Below the pieces are notes generated by a model, which did not search any database, was not told where the DNA came from, and saw only the letters and a list, made by a program, of their open reading frames with translations. Positions 46,501 through 53,914 of a stretch of 64,000 bases of DNA are shown piece after piece (within the stretch, counting starts at the first letter, position 1; every line of letters begins with the position of its first letter). A program made the position numbers and the translations under genes. The DNA is from Algoriphagus sp. PAP.12 (GTDB lineage Bacteria > Bacteroidota > Bacteroidia > Cytophagales > Cyclobacteriaceae). The stretch covers positions 1 to 64,000 of the forward strand of contig NZ_JAPPSQ010000010.1 of NCBI RefSeq assembly GCF_026652115.1. Direction: 5' to 3'.

Positions 46501-47075
46501 TCATTCCTTGTTTGGTTGGAACGGATCAGGTGCTCATACTTCGAAGTCAAGATGAGGTTCGCCCAATCGTTGAAGAATCCTATCAAATTTGTCCAAGATA
46601 TCAAATCGGACCAAACATAGACCCCGGAGATTTTGCAAGTTATGAATGGTATTTTGATGGCGAATTGGTTTCAGAAAGCCCTGTATTCAAACCTCAACAA
46701 GTTGGTGAATATCAATTGTTAGTTTACAGTCTGGAAGGCTGCGTTTATGAAACTTCCTTTTCAACTATTGAAGAGTGTGAACTGAAAGTAAAATTCCCAA
46801 CTGCACTGATGCCAAATGATCCTGATAAACCATTCCTTATTTATACAAATTACCTCGTAGATGAGCTTGAGCTTTGGATATTCAATCAATGGGGAGAATT
46901 AATTTTTCACTGTAAGAACACTGACTTGATCAATGAAGAATCAACCTGTGTATGGGATGGTACTTTCAATGGGGAAAAAGTACCCAATGGAGCTTATTCA
47001 TTACGTGTAAACTATAGGAATATTGAAAAAAACATCAATGAAGAATACCTTGGGTCCATCATGGTAATCGAATAA
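43575..47075 (+). CDS. T9SS type B cargo protein, second paralogue with internal duplication
   Basis: 1166 residues. A hydrophobic signal/anchor at about 15-35 precedes an N-terminal PKD/Ig-like module (GPETLCYS). A module of about 255 residues then occurs twice in tandem, starting near residue 490 (NFSIPGDLSICQSYSLIPQ) and near 745 (FNVPSEISVCETFTLIPE). Each copy carries an FxWxxxNGxIVG strand, an EVQPQN-like turn and CPxPPxEF. The C-terminal type B sorting domain begins near 1070 with FPTALMPNDPDKPF, FNQWGELIFHC, WDGTFNGEKVPNGAYSL. It should be exported by the type IX system and anchored at the surface. It resembles the C-terminal half of the protein at 37194-42722, without that protein's propellers. 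Confidence 0.88.
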   Translation: MNRDSKKVRLKKTSFAGTLSFLLFFLVIFSLARAAKIDLSSTDEPIDDPELIGPETLCYSIGGESVIGTFYGGGNPLTDTYSWKIFDPEGSEIFSIVSRELDEISYTFSKRGVHTVQLIVSRGVFIYPPLQISVRLQDRPTPTLNSTYTFCEGNPLELEAVDPNSNNFGLFEIIWTNIAGDTISNQNSYTVTESGTYFVELFIPNKNGEPECITSLQTEIQSSTSIQVIASSSILCEDQQILFETSPSFLGDWYLKKSGETNKTFLSTGYTYALTPIILNKEFGSYEIIYEPILEDALNCSIEISSPVSFNPLPEFTFLDPVPSSGCNTPDGGIVIQALTPIDYVYVEDYPIFTPGLLPGDIYTIPNLESGAYNLIAVRGNCDNAFATAVPLESPPLDLQYKIESINGESCTLDGKINGDFTVTFDNGPIDGSFRILGEKGSIVRNGTFTDQTELFIGIPGGNYVFELYNLDSCSLPEKEFIKIPAKEQVNFSIPGDLSICQSYSLIPQSNLDLEFELIHIPTNETEIKEKNEPFEITKGGEYKLIGRIPDQDQFCPVSQTFEITLVDPVEFEVMKIFEDCTGNSTYKAEIYERDSTEVLFTWYNQNDDIVGTGQFLNPTSHGLFKLDVQPANSTSCPIPPLEFIVDEPILSVDVTLEATMLCDFGPEATVNLSTTFPEEVTNIRWRRFSNGEISELPEFDDLWEFSTRDSGTYEASVYSIIPELQKNCPLGLATIQLNLVPEKVLFNVPSEISVCETFTLIPETNDNLDFFVTTPSGEIIEGESGDSFNLDQEGTYIFLAFDQDSPTPFCPEQKEVTVTLVEPVVFQPKLSEAYCDGSRIYQAELENYSPEDVFFVWRDSNGNIVGEEEFLTLPGPGTYSLEVQPQNSQACPYPPIEFTENPPIFEVEVILDPDPLCPDADSAIITLNTDLDQVTGIEWWFTDLNGNQTQLTNFNDQTEILAIEEGTYEVRAYNFIPCLVGTDQVLILRSQDEVRPIVEESYQICPRYQIGPNIDPGDFASYEWYFDGELVSESPVFKPQQVGEYQLLVYSLEGCVYETSFSTIEECELKVKFPTALMPNDPDKPFLIYTNYLVDELELWIFNQWGELIFHCKNTDLINEESTCVWDGTFNGEKVPNGAYSLRVNYRNIEKNINEEYLGSIMVIE

Positions 47076-47146
47076 GGGGAAAAACTTAAACTTGGAATAT
47101 TTTTTGCAAAAATTCCCAAAACAGTAATTCTTCAATCAAAAGGCAG

Positions 47147-47154
47147 TATTTTTG
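47147..47154 (+). promoter_or_regulatory. Candidate -7 promoter box for the third T9SS paralogue
   Basis: TATTTTTG matches TAnnTTTG exactly and lies 25 bases before the TTG start at 47180. No terminator separates the second and third paralogues, so readthrough is also possible. Confidence 0.5.
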
Positions 47155-47179
47155 TCTTACACCCAAAAACTTAATACTC

Positions 47180-49921
47180 TTGTCTGAAAAGGCTCAATTT
47201 CCAAACTGGAAGATTGGGATATTCGTCATCTTGATTTTACTTTCTGCCTACGTTGGTATTGCACGTGAAAGTGAAATTCCTAAAGAAAGCATGATTTCCC
47301 ATGTTTCCTCTGAATTTGCCGAACCCAAAATTGTTGGTCCTGACGCTCTCTGTGTCGTTTTTGGACAAGTAGTTGGGACATATAGCGCTGGGGGTGAAAT
47401 TGGCGATGTCTATGATTGGACAGTCACAAACCCCGCAGGGGACGTAATTCTAACAAGAAGTGGAGGAGAACAATTAGAAACTATTCAAGTTGTATTTTCA
47501 GAAATCGGGACTTATAAAATTTCTTTGCAAGTTAGAAGAGGTACTGATTTTAATTATTACAATGAAACTAAATCTGTGGAGGTTCAAAAAGGCCCTGAAT
47601 TAGCATTGCTTCCTGATTACCTCCTATGTGCAGGATCTCCAACCTTACTTACGGCCTTAGATCCAAACAGTCCAGATCTTTCAGAATTTTCAATTGAATG
47701 GAAAGATGTTGAGGGAAATATATTAGGAACTGGAAATGAATATCTTACTTATAGTGCAGGGTATCATCTAGTGGAGCTCTACAGAACAGGTGCAAATGGA
47801 ATTCAATCTTGCTTAATTACAGGTTCTACATTTGTTGGACCACCTATCGATTTCGAAATTGAATTATCAACCACTACTTTTTGTGAAGGAGGATCTATTC
47901 AAATTGGACTTGACACACCTCTTTCAGGAGATTGGTTTATTCAGAAAGGGTTCACTGGGGCTCGTGAATCAGCTGGTCAAGGTTTTGATATAGAGTTTGA
48001 ATCAGACGAATTAAGTGGTCCTGGACTTTACATCGTTACTTTTCAGACTACATCTGAAGATTATCCAGATTGTATTTCAGAAAGATCAGTGGGATTCGAG
48101 CTCTTAGAAGCTCCGAAAATCGCCATCTCCATCAAAGATCAACCTGATGATTGTATCCTTTCCAACGGTTCTTTCGAAATTACCTTAGAGACAGACGTTG
48201 ATGCATTGTTGATCCCTGAATTAAACTTTACCGGTGGTGCAATGTCGGCAGGACAGACCATCCCTTTTTCTGAATTGGAGCCAATGGTATATTCTGTAGT
48301 GATAGAAAAAGGAGGTTGTCAAACGACTACTCTAGTCCAATTGGATTCAAAAAACCCTCCCGCATCCACTAATCCACCTAATCAAACTCCACCTAGCATT
48401 TTTATTACCGACGAAGCTTGTACTCCCAGTGGAGTAAGTATGGGCTCTGTGGATGTAGATTTTGGAATTCCAATTTCTAACGGGTCATTTAGAATTCTTC
48501 AAAATGGAAAAGGACTTGTAGAATCTGCTCAAATCCCCACCAATGGAGAATTCAATGTAAACCTAAACAATGGAAGCTATCTACTTGAAATAAATATAGA
48601 TGGTTGTACTTACCCAATTGAAAAGATCGAAATCGGAGATGCTCCTCAGGTTAACTACACAGTCCCTACCGAACTCAATATTTGTGAGACTTTTGAACTC
48701 CTACCAGACACTGAAGAAAATATTCGATTTACACTTAGATACCCTGATGGTACGGAAGAAACACTAAACTCAGGAAAGTCATTTACCTTAACAGAAGAAG
48801 GAGCATATTCCATTTTTGGAGAAGGTTTGGGGAGCGATGCAAACCTTTGCCCGAAAACTATTGAATTCGCCGCCACTTTGTCTAAAACCATTTCATTCTC
48901 GCCATATTTAGCTGTGGAAAAATGCTTTGATCCTATCAAGTACAAAATTGACTTGGAAGGGGTTGCAATTGAGGAAGCTAGTATCCGTTGGCTAAACGAC
49001 AAAGGTGATATAGTCGGAAGAGCCCAAGATTTTTATCCCGCAGGAGTAGGATTTTATTCGCTATTGGTTCAGCCCTTAGAAAGTGGCTTTTGTCCAGTTG
49101 AGCCAGTGGAATTTGAGGTCGTACCACAGATTACCGCTGTCCCTATGGAATTGGAAGCTACCAAAATATGCCCTCTCCCAAGCTTTGGAGTAGTTACTTT
49201 GACGACTGACGAAGAAGAAGTCGCAAAAACCGAATGGATCTATTATGATTCGCTGAATAACCGACAGGAATTAAATGATTTTGATGGATTATTTGAAATT
49301 GAGGTAACAGAACCTGGAACGTATGAGGCTGTTGCTTTTAATGAATTAGGCTGTGAAATTGGCAGAAATTTAATTGCAGTTGAACAAAGCACTTTATTGA
49401 CTCCTCCCCAATTAGATGACACATACGCTATCTGCTCCAAAAAAAATAACATGGAGGGAATTAATCCAGGAGAATTTGAAAGTTACGAATGGTACTTTGA
49501 AGAAGAATTAGTTTCAACATCCAGAACTTACAAGCCAACCCAAGTGGGAAATTTCAGCTTGATTGTTACCACTATTGATGGATGTGTTTTTGAAGATTCC
49601 TTCTCCACCTATGATGCGTGTGACTTCCAGGTTGTTTACCCTAATGCCATGGTTTTGGGAGATCCAAATAAAGATTTTCGTGTTTTGGTTTCTGAGGGAG
49701 TAACGGAGGCCAGTCTATTCATTTTAAATAGACAAGGAGCACTTATTTATCAAAAAGACACTCAAGAAATAGCCTTCGAGACTCCGATCCTTCAATGGGA
49801 TGGAATGATGCTCAATGGGAAAAAAGTCCCTTTAGGCACGTATGTTGTGGTTTTAATTTTGAAAAATCCAACCTATGGCTTTGAAGAAAAGCTAACTGGC
49901 TCATTGTTAGTAATTGAATAG
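47180..49921 (+). CDS. T9SS type B cargo protein, third paralogue with divergent sorting domain
   Basis: 913 residues, starting at a TTG codon (47180) directly before a signal/anchor (WKIGIFVILILLSAYVGIA). The N-terminal module (VGPDALCVVFGQVVGTYSAGG) and one copy of the 255-residue module (from about 490, NYTVPTELNICETFELLPD) match the paralogues. The C-terminal type B domain (from about 815) is recognisable (NAMVLGDPNKDF, WDGMMLNGKKVPLGTYVVV), but the usual NRWGELIF strand reads NRQGALIY, losing the conserved Trp and Glu. It is probably still a T9SS substrate. It is the shortest and most diverged of the three. Confidence 0.85.
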   Translation: MSEKAQFPNWKIGIFVILILLSAYVGIARESEIPKESMISHVSSEFAEPKIVGPDALCVVFGQVVGTYSAGGEIGDVYDWTVTNPAGDVILTRSGGEQLETIQVVFSEIGTYKISLQVRRGTDFNYYNETKSVEVQKGPELALLPDYLLCAGSPTLLTALDPNSPDLSEFSIEWKDVEGNILGTGNEYLTYSAGYHLVELYRTGANGIQSCLITGSTFVGPPIDFEIELSTTTFCEGGSIQIGLDTPLSGDWFIQKGFTGARESAGQGFDIEFESDELSGPGLYIVTFQTTSEDYPDCISERSVGFELLEAPKIAISIKDQPDDCILSNGSFEITLETDVDALLIPELNFTGGAMSAGQTIPFSELEPMVYSVVIEKGGCQTTTLVQLDSKNPPASTNPPNQTPPSIFITDEACTPSGVSMGSVDVDFGIPISNGSFRILQNGKGLVESAQIPTNGEFNVNLNNGSYLLEINIDGCTYPIEKIEIGDAPQVNYTVPTELNICETFELLPDTEENIRFTLRYPDGTEETLNSGKSFTLTEEGAYSIFGEGLGSDANLCPKTIEFAATLSKTISFSPYLAVEKCFDPIKYKIDLEGVAIEEASIRWLNDKGDIVGRAQDFYPAGVGFYSLLVQPLESGFCPVEPVEFEVVPQITAVPMELEATKICPLPSFGVVTLTTDEEEVAKTEWIYYDSLNNRQELNDFDGLFEIEVTEPGTYEAVAFNELGCEIGRNLIAVEQSTLLTPPQLDDTYAICSKKNNMEGINPGEFESYEWYFEEELVSTSRTYKPTQVGNFSLIVTTIDGCVFEDSFSTYDACDFQVVYPNAMVLGDPNKDFRVLVSEGVTEASLFILNRQGALIYQKDTQEIAFETPILQWDGMMLNGKKVPLGTYVVVLILKNPTYGFEEKLTGSLLVIE

Positions 49922-50031
49922 GAACATTTTTAAAATTTACATTGGCGGAAAAGCCTGAATCCAATATTTTTCATATTTTCAACGGTTTATTACAACCGAA
50001 TATTCATTCCTAATCCAAAAAAACCTGTTCT

Positions 50032-51276
50032 ATGACGCAAGCCATTAATCGCAGTGCACTTTTCAACGCCAGTTGTTTTGCGTTGATTACCACCGCCTTC
50101 TCGTTTAGTATTAGTGCCGGGACCTTGAGAGCCCTTGGTACAGACTTAGGATACTCAGCCGAACAGCTGGGATTCATCAATTCACTTTGGTTCTTTGGCT
50201 TCCCAATCGCTATGATTATTGGGGGCTTGGTTTATCACTCCCTTGGACCAAAGAAAATCATGAACATCGCCTTCTTATCTCACTTTGTAGGTGCTGCTCT
50301 TACTCTTTACGCTATCTATTTTGTCTCAGATTCAAGCTATGTGCTTCTACTTGCTTCCAATCTTTTAATGGGAATCGGTTGCGGATGTACTGAGGCGGCT
50401 TGTAATCCGATGATTGCGGATATGTATACTGGCGAGAAAATGAATAAAATGCTGAACAGATTCCATATGTGGTTTCCAGGTGGAATTTTCGTTGGAGCAT
50501 TACTTTCTGAATTGATGTCAACTCTTGGATTCTCTTGGCAGTCACAATTCTGGTTAATCCCTATCCCAGCATTGATTTATGCATTCCTATTCAGAGGGAA
50601 AACTTTTCCTCAATCAAGTGAAGAACAAGCAACATCTCTATCTGGCAATATTAAAGGCATGTTGACCCCTTTATTTTTCTTCATTTTCTGCTGTATGGCT
50701 TTGACAGCGATCACTGAATTTGGTCCTCAAAAATGGACTGGCTTGATTATGGAGAGCTCTGGTGCCAAGCCAATGTTGATTCTAGCACTAACGACAGGTC
50801 TAATGGCAGTTTTGAGATTCTTCGGAGGCCCAGTTACCAATATCTTAGGTCAAACCGGAGTACTATTATCAGGTGCGATTATATCTACTTTAGGTATTTA
50901 TTTATTCAGCACTCAAACAGGTGCTATGGCATATGTAGCTGCGATTTTCTTCGCAATGGGTGTAGCATTCTTCTGGCCAACTATGATCGGCTTTGTAGCA
51001 GCAAAAATCCCTAAGAGTGGTGCATTAGGCATGTCCATCATAGGAGGCGTCGGAATGTTCTCTACAGCAATTTTCCAACCTTTCATTGGAAGCTGGATTG
51101 ACAGTGACATTGCTGAGCAAAAGGCTTTGGGACTTACCGGTGCAGAATTAGATTTGGCAGCTGGTCAGGCGACGCTTTCAACTATGATGACTTTCCCTAT
51201 GATTTTGATAGTGGCATTTGTAATTCTCTTCTTCTGGCAAAAAGGTAAAAAACCAGAAGTAGCAGTTGCTCACTAA
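50032..51276 (+). CDS. MFS transporter, probable sugar permease
   Basis: 414 residues with twelve hydrophobic segments. Features are LRALGTDLGYSAEQLGFINSLW near the first loop, a GLVYHSLGPKKIMN loop (motif A region), the unusual GIGCGCTEAACNPMIADMY segment in helix 4, and FWPTMIGFVAAKIPKSGALGMSIIGG in the second half. This resembles MFS permeases that are encoded beside Gfo/Idh/MocA and isomerase genes in Bacteroidota and are thought to take up monosaccharides; the substrate is unknown. A UUCG-loop terminator follows immediately. Confidence 0.87.
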   Translation: MTQAINRSALFNASCFALITTAFSFSISAGTLRALGTDLGYSAEQLGFINSLWFFGFPIAMIIGGLVYHSLGPKKIMNIAFLSHFVGAALTLYAIYFVSDSSYVLLLASNLLMGIGCGCTEAACNPMIADMYTGEKMNKMLNRFHMWFPGGIFVGALLSELMSTLGFSWQSQFWLIPIPALIYAFLFRGKTFPQSSEEQATSLSGNIKGMLTPLFFFIFCCMALTAITEFGPQKWTGLIMESSGAKPMLILALTTGLMAVLRFFGGPVTNILGQTGVLLSGAIISTLGIYLFSTQTGAMAYVAAIFFAMGVAFFWPTMIGFVAAKIPKSGALGMSIIGGVGMFSTAIFQPFIGSWIDSDIAEQKALGLTGAELDLAAGQATLSTMMTFPMILIVAFVILFFWQKGKKPEVAVAH

Positions 51277-51282
51277 AATATT

Positions 51283-51308
51283 AAAGCAGCCTTCGGGCTG
51301 CTTTTTTT
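51283..51308 (+). terminator. Terminator after the MFS gene
   Basis: 9-bp stem AAAGCAGCC (51283-51291) and GGCTGCTTT (51296-51304) closed by a TTCG tetraloop, T-run to 51308. Confidence 0.92.
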
Positions 51309-51324
51309 ATGTCTTTTTATTTTT

Positions 51325-51585
51325 CTAAGGGCAGGAATAACTTTCGTATTCATCTTTTTCCAAAGACCAAATTTTATCATCCTCATCTCGATAGGTCAAA
51401 GTTTCGGTCCGAATAGAAACCTCAATGGTGCGCTCAGTCTCTACCACACCTCCTCCGTTTGCTAAAACTATCGTGCAAGGCCCCTCAAATTTCTGAATAT
51501 CTTTAATTCCAATATCCTGCAGCCAACTTTCACAAGAAGTCAATGAAAGTGTGACAAAAAGGATGAGTCCGTATTTAAGTTTCAT
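51325..51585 (-). CDS. Small lipoprotein of unknown function
   Basis: 86 residues from the ATG at 51585 (MKLKYGLILFVTLSLTSCES), with lipobox LTSC at Cys18. The mature part is short, acidic and has no domain I recognise (CTIVLANGGGVVETERTIEVSIRTETLTY looks like a beta-rich segment). The frame is open another 60 codons upstream, but the lipoprotein signal marks the real start. It is convergent with the MFS gene. Confidence 0.7.
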   Translation of the reverse strand: MKLKYGLILFVTLSLTSCESWLQDIGIKDIQKFEGPCTIVLANGGGVVETERTIEVSIRTETLTYRDEDDKIWSLEKDEYESYSCP

Positions 51586-51751
51586 TAGCCATGGTATAAT
51601 CAGACTAATGTAAACTATACATTTCAAAAGAGGAAGCTTCAGCTCTTCAACCTCACCAAATTTCCAATCAAAAGTTCTCCACTCACATTTTTTAATCGAA
51701 TTTACCTCTCCTATCCAATTCTCCTTAAATTGAATGTAAATTTTGAATACT

Positions 51752-52186
51752 ATGAAAAAATACACATTTCTTCTCCTGGCTTTTTGTTTGGTATCCGTCT
51801 CAACTGCATTTAGCCAGACCGTTATAAAAGAGCAAACAATCTCAGATCTAAATAAAAATCCAAATTATGCCTTTGGAGTCAGAGACGCCGATGGATTTAA
51901 CAGCGCGTTAGGAATGTTTGACGCTCTTTCTGAGAATGGAGTCTCTATTGAAAATTTCGAAATAGTTGCGAAAGGACCTATTGTCAAAGAATTGGTCAAA
52001 GGCTCTGATATGGAAAAGCAGTTTCAAAAATATAAATCCAAAGTCAAAGTTAGTATCTGTAGCATTGCTATGAAAAGGCTTAATGTTTCTGAGGAAGATT
52101 TATTTGACGGATTAGATATAGCAGAATCCTATTCCATCCGGTTATTACAGTTACAGGCATTGGGCTACAGCTACTTAATCTATTAG
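51752..52186 (+). CDS. Exported DsrE-family-like protein
   Basis: 144 residues from the ATG at 51752 (MKKYTFLLLAFCLVS); signal peptide about residues 1-22 (FSQ). The mature domain resembles DsrE/DsrF-type proteins: VRDADGFNSALGMFDALSENGVSIENFEIVAKGP, a single Cys in VSICSIAMKRLNVSEEDL at the position of the active Cys, and a final LGYSYLIY strand. Cytosolic relatives relay sulfur; periplasmic Bacteroidota members have no assigned role. A TTG nine bases earlier is an alternative but less natural start. Confidence 0.75.
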   Translation: MKKYTFLLLAFCLVSVSTAFSQTVIKEQTISDLNKNPNYAFGVRDADGFNSALGMFDALSENGVSIENFEIVAKGPIVKELVKGSDMEKQFQKYKSKVKVSICSIAMKRLNVSEEDLFDGLDIAESYSIRLLQLQALGYSYLIY

Positions 52187-52205
52187 CCGATTAAAAATTG
52201 AAGCA

Positions 52206-52238
52206 TAAAAAAAGCCCAACTTTTTGCAAAGATGGGCT
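52206..52238 (-). terminator. Terminator after tRNA-Arg
   Basis: On the minus strand, AGCCCA (52238-52233) pairs with TGGGCT (52218-52213), followed by a run of T (52213-52206). It lies 4 bases after the tRNA 3' end. Confidence 0.8.
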
Positions 52239-52241
52239 GAG

Positions 52242-52315
52242 TGACCTCGTCAGGATTCAAACCTGAAACCTCTTGAGCCGTAATCAAGTGCTCTATTCAG
52301 TTGAGCTACGAGGCC
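52242..52315 (-). tRNA. tRNA-Arg (anticodon ACG)
   Basis: A 74-nt cloverleaf on the minus strand. The acceptor stem is GGCCTCG (52315-52309) with CGAGGTC and one G-U pair. The D arm is GCTC-AACTGAATA-GAGC and the anticodon stem-loop CTTGA-TTACGGC-TCAAG, anticodon ACG at 52281-52279. The T arm is TCAGG-TTTGAAT-CCTGA and the discriminator is A. It decodes CGN arginine codons, with A34 expected to be deaminated to inosine by TadA. The CCA end is not encoded. Position 19 is A and position 56 is U instead of the near-universal G19 and C56, a change that would keep the tertiary pair as A-U. Confidence 0.95.
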
Positions 52316-52455
52316 GAAATGGTCTGCAAAGGTACCTATAAATCGAATTATTCCAAATAATACTTGCAAGGTTTTTTTATTTATAACCTTCTACCCTGAT
52401 TTTCAGCCTTAAGAATTATTAAGACTAAAAGCGGGTTTATTCCTGTAGGATTTTC

Positions 52456-52463
52456 TATTTTTG
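52456..52463 (+). promoter_or_regulatory. Candidate -7 promoter box for the beta-barrel gene
   Basis: TATTTTTG matches TAnnTTTG exactly and lies 32 bases before the ATG at 52496. Confidence 0.55.
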
Positions 52464-52495
52464 CCCGCACTAGCACGTATTTAAGCATTCTTTTA

Positions 52496-53242
52496 ATGAA
52501 AAAAATATTCACCTTCCTACTCGCATTTTCTTTAGTTCAATTAGCATTTGCTCAGGAAGAAACTAAAAGTCCTAAAACCCCAATCGGGGGTCGTCCTAAT
52601 ATCCCATCCGATTTGAAAATTGAATTTGGTTTCAATGTCCTCAATAACAGACCTGAAGACATGGGCACAAACTTTTTCGGATCAAGATCTTTGAACGTAT
52701 ACTATCAGCATCCAATCAATATTTTCGGATCGACCTCTGGTTTCACTTTGGATCCTGGGGTGGGTTTTGGAACTGATAAATGGTCATTTCAAGAAACAAT
52801 GAACTTGTTCAATGATGCGGAAAAAGGAACTGATGCAAGTGATTTTATCGATTTGTCTGAAGTTTATGGAGATGGACTTTCTGTGAATTATAATAAGTTT
52901 TCACTTAACTATATCGAAGTTCCAATTGATCTGGTGTACCACGTCAATAAGACTAACTACACCAAAGGTTTTAGAGTAAGTATTGGAGGAAAAGTCGGTC
53001 TCCTTTATGATGCTCATACCAAAATCAAATTCACTGATAGTGATGGTTTGGAAAGAAAAATCAAAGAATCTCAGAACTATGGATTGGAGAAAGTTCGATA
53101 TGGCTTGACCTTGAAAGCAGGGACTCCCGGGTTTTATGTTTGGAGTTATTTTGGGCTAAACAATGTATTCCAAGCGAATATGGGTCCTGTAGAAAACCAA
53201 GCGAAGCAGATTAGCTTTGGAGTAGCTGTGAACCTATTCTAA
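52496..53242 (+). CDS. Outer membrane beta-barrel protein (PorT-like)
   Basis: 248 residues, signal peptide about residues 1-19 (cleavage after AFA). The mature chain alternates polar and hydrophobic residues in beta strands (LKIEFGFNVL, LNVYYQHPINIF, LNYIEVPIDLVYHVN, FRVSIGGKVGLLYDAHTKI, ISFGVAVNLF) and ends in Phe, as expected of an eight- to ten-stranded barrel. NYIEVPIDL is common in Bacteroidota porin-like proteins of the outer membrane beta-barrel (PF13568) type. Its specific role is unknown. Confidence 0.82.
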   Translation: MKKIFTFLLAFSLVQLAFAQEETKSPKTPIGGRPNIPSDLKIEFGFNVLNNRPEDMGTNFFGSRSLNVYYQHPINIFGSTSGFTLDPGVGFGTDKWSFQETMNLFNDAEKGTDASDFIDLSEVYGDGLSVNYNKFSLNYIEVPIDLVYHVNKTNYTKGFRVSIGGKVGLLYDAHTKIKFTDSDGLERKIKESQNYGLEKVRYGLTLKAGTPGFYVWSYFGLNNVFQANMGPVENQAKQISFGVAVNLF

Positions 53243-53265
53243 AAAGAAATAAAGATAGATGTTTG

Positions 53266-53295
53266 AAATCCAGGCTGGAAGGTCTGGATTTTTTT
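53266..53295 (+). terminator. Terminator after the beta-barrel gene
   Basis: 8-bp stem AAATCCAG (53266-53273) and CTGGATTT (53284-53291), T-run to 53295, between convergent genes. Confidence 0.85.
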
Positions 53296-53914
53296 ATCCC
53301 CAAATCCAAAGAAATCCTATCAAACAGGAGATAAATCCATAGGCAAAGCCGACATACACTTCAACAGGCTTATGGGCATCTAGAAGCAACCTGGAAGACC
53401 CTACAATCCCACAAAGCATCAGCGCCCCCAAAAGCGGGTACAAAGCAGAAAAATTAGGAAAGTACATCCCCAACACCACTACCAATGCCAACAATCCACC
53501 TACACCAGTCATATGTGCCGACATTTTCCAAAAGAAAGTAACAATAGTAAGCACCACCACGACAGCTGTCATAATGGCCAAGGATTGCCAAAGAATGGGG
53601 TCAAGCTCAGTCATTTGATACATGAAATAGACTGTCATCAGGTAATAGATTGATATGACTGAAAAAGGAATCAATCTATCCTTTATATCTATCATGTGTA
53701 AGCTTTTAACGGTTCCACTTACCCGAAGACCAATTACTGTAATCATTGGAATAGCTAAAGTAGAAAGTGAAACCAAATAAAAAATCCTTGATTTGAACTC
53801 TTGAGGTATACTACTTGCCTCAGGTACTCCAAATAATATTAAGGCGAAACCTAAGGCAGGAATTACTAATGGTTGAAAAATTACTGATATAATCTGAGCT
53901 AAAAATCTTGCCAC
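53294..53914 (-). CDS. PAP2-superfamily-like membrane protein
   Basis: 206 residues with six or so hydrophobic segments, starting at a GTG codon that overlaps the rpoN stop by one base (TAGTG). A KDRLIPF segment, a SAHMTG segment and SSRLLLDAHKPVEVYVGF correspond in order to the three phosphatase motifs of PAP2 proteins (KxxxxxxRP, SGH, SRxxxxxHxxxD). The second Gly and the final Asp are not clearly kept, so lipid phosphatase activity is uncertain. Coupled translation with sigma-54 suggests a conserved gene pair, not necessarily a shared pathway. Confidence 0.75.
   Translation of the reverse strand: MARFLAQIISVIFQPLVIPALGFALILFGVPEASSIPQEFKSRIFYLVSLSTLAIPMITVIGLRVSGTVKSLHMIDIKDRLIPFSVISIYYLMTVYFMYQMTELDPILWQSLAIMTAVVVVLTIVTFFWKMSAHMTGVGGLLALVVVLGMYFPNFSALYPLLGALMLCGIVGSSRLLLDAHKPVEVYVGFAYGFISCLIGFLWIWG

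Noticed and set aside
37194-49921. Reading the repeats in the T9SS genes as a CRISPR or DNA repeat array
   Set aside because: The similarity is at the protein-module level (about 255 residues per unit) and diverged at the DNA level; there are no short regular repeats with spacers.
51586-51765. 60-residue N-terminal extension of the small lipoprotein
   Set aside because: A lipoprotein signal begins at the ATG at 51585; the extension overlaps the divergent DsrE-like gene start.
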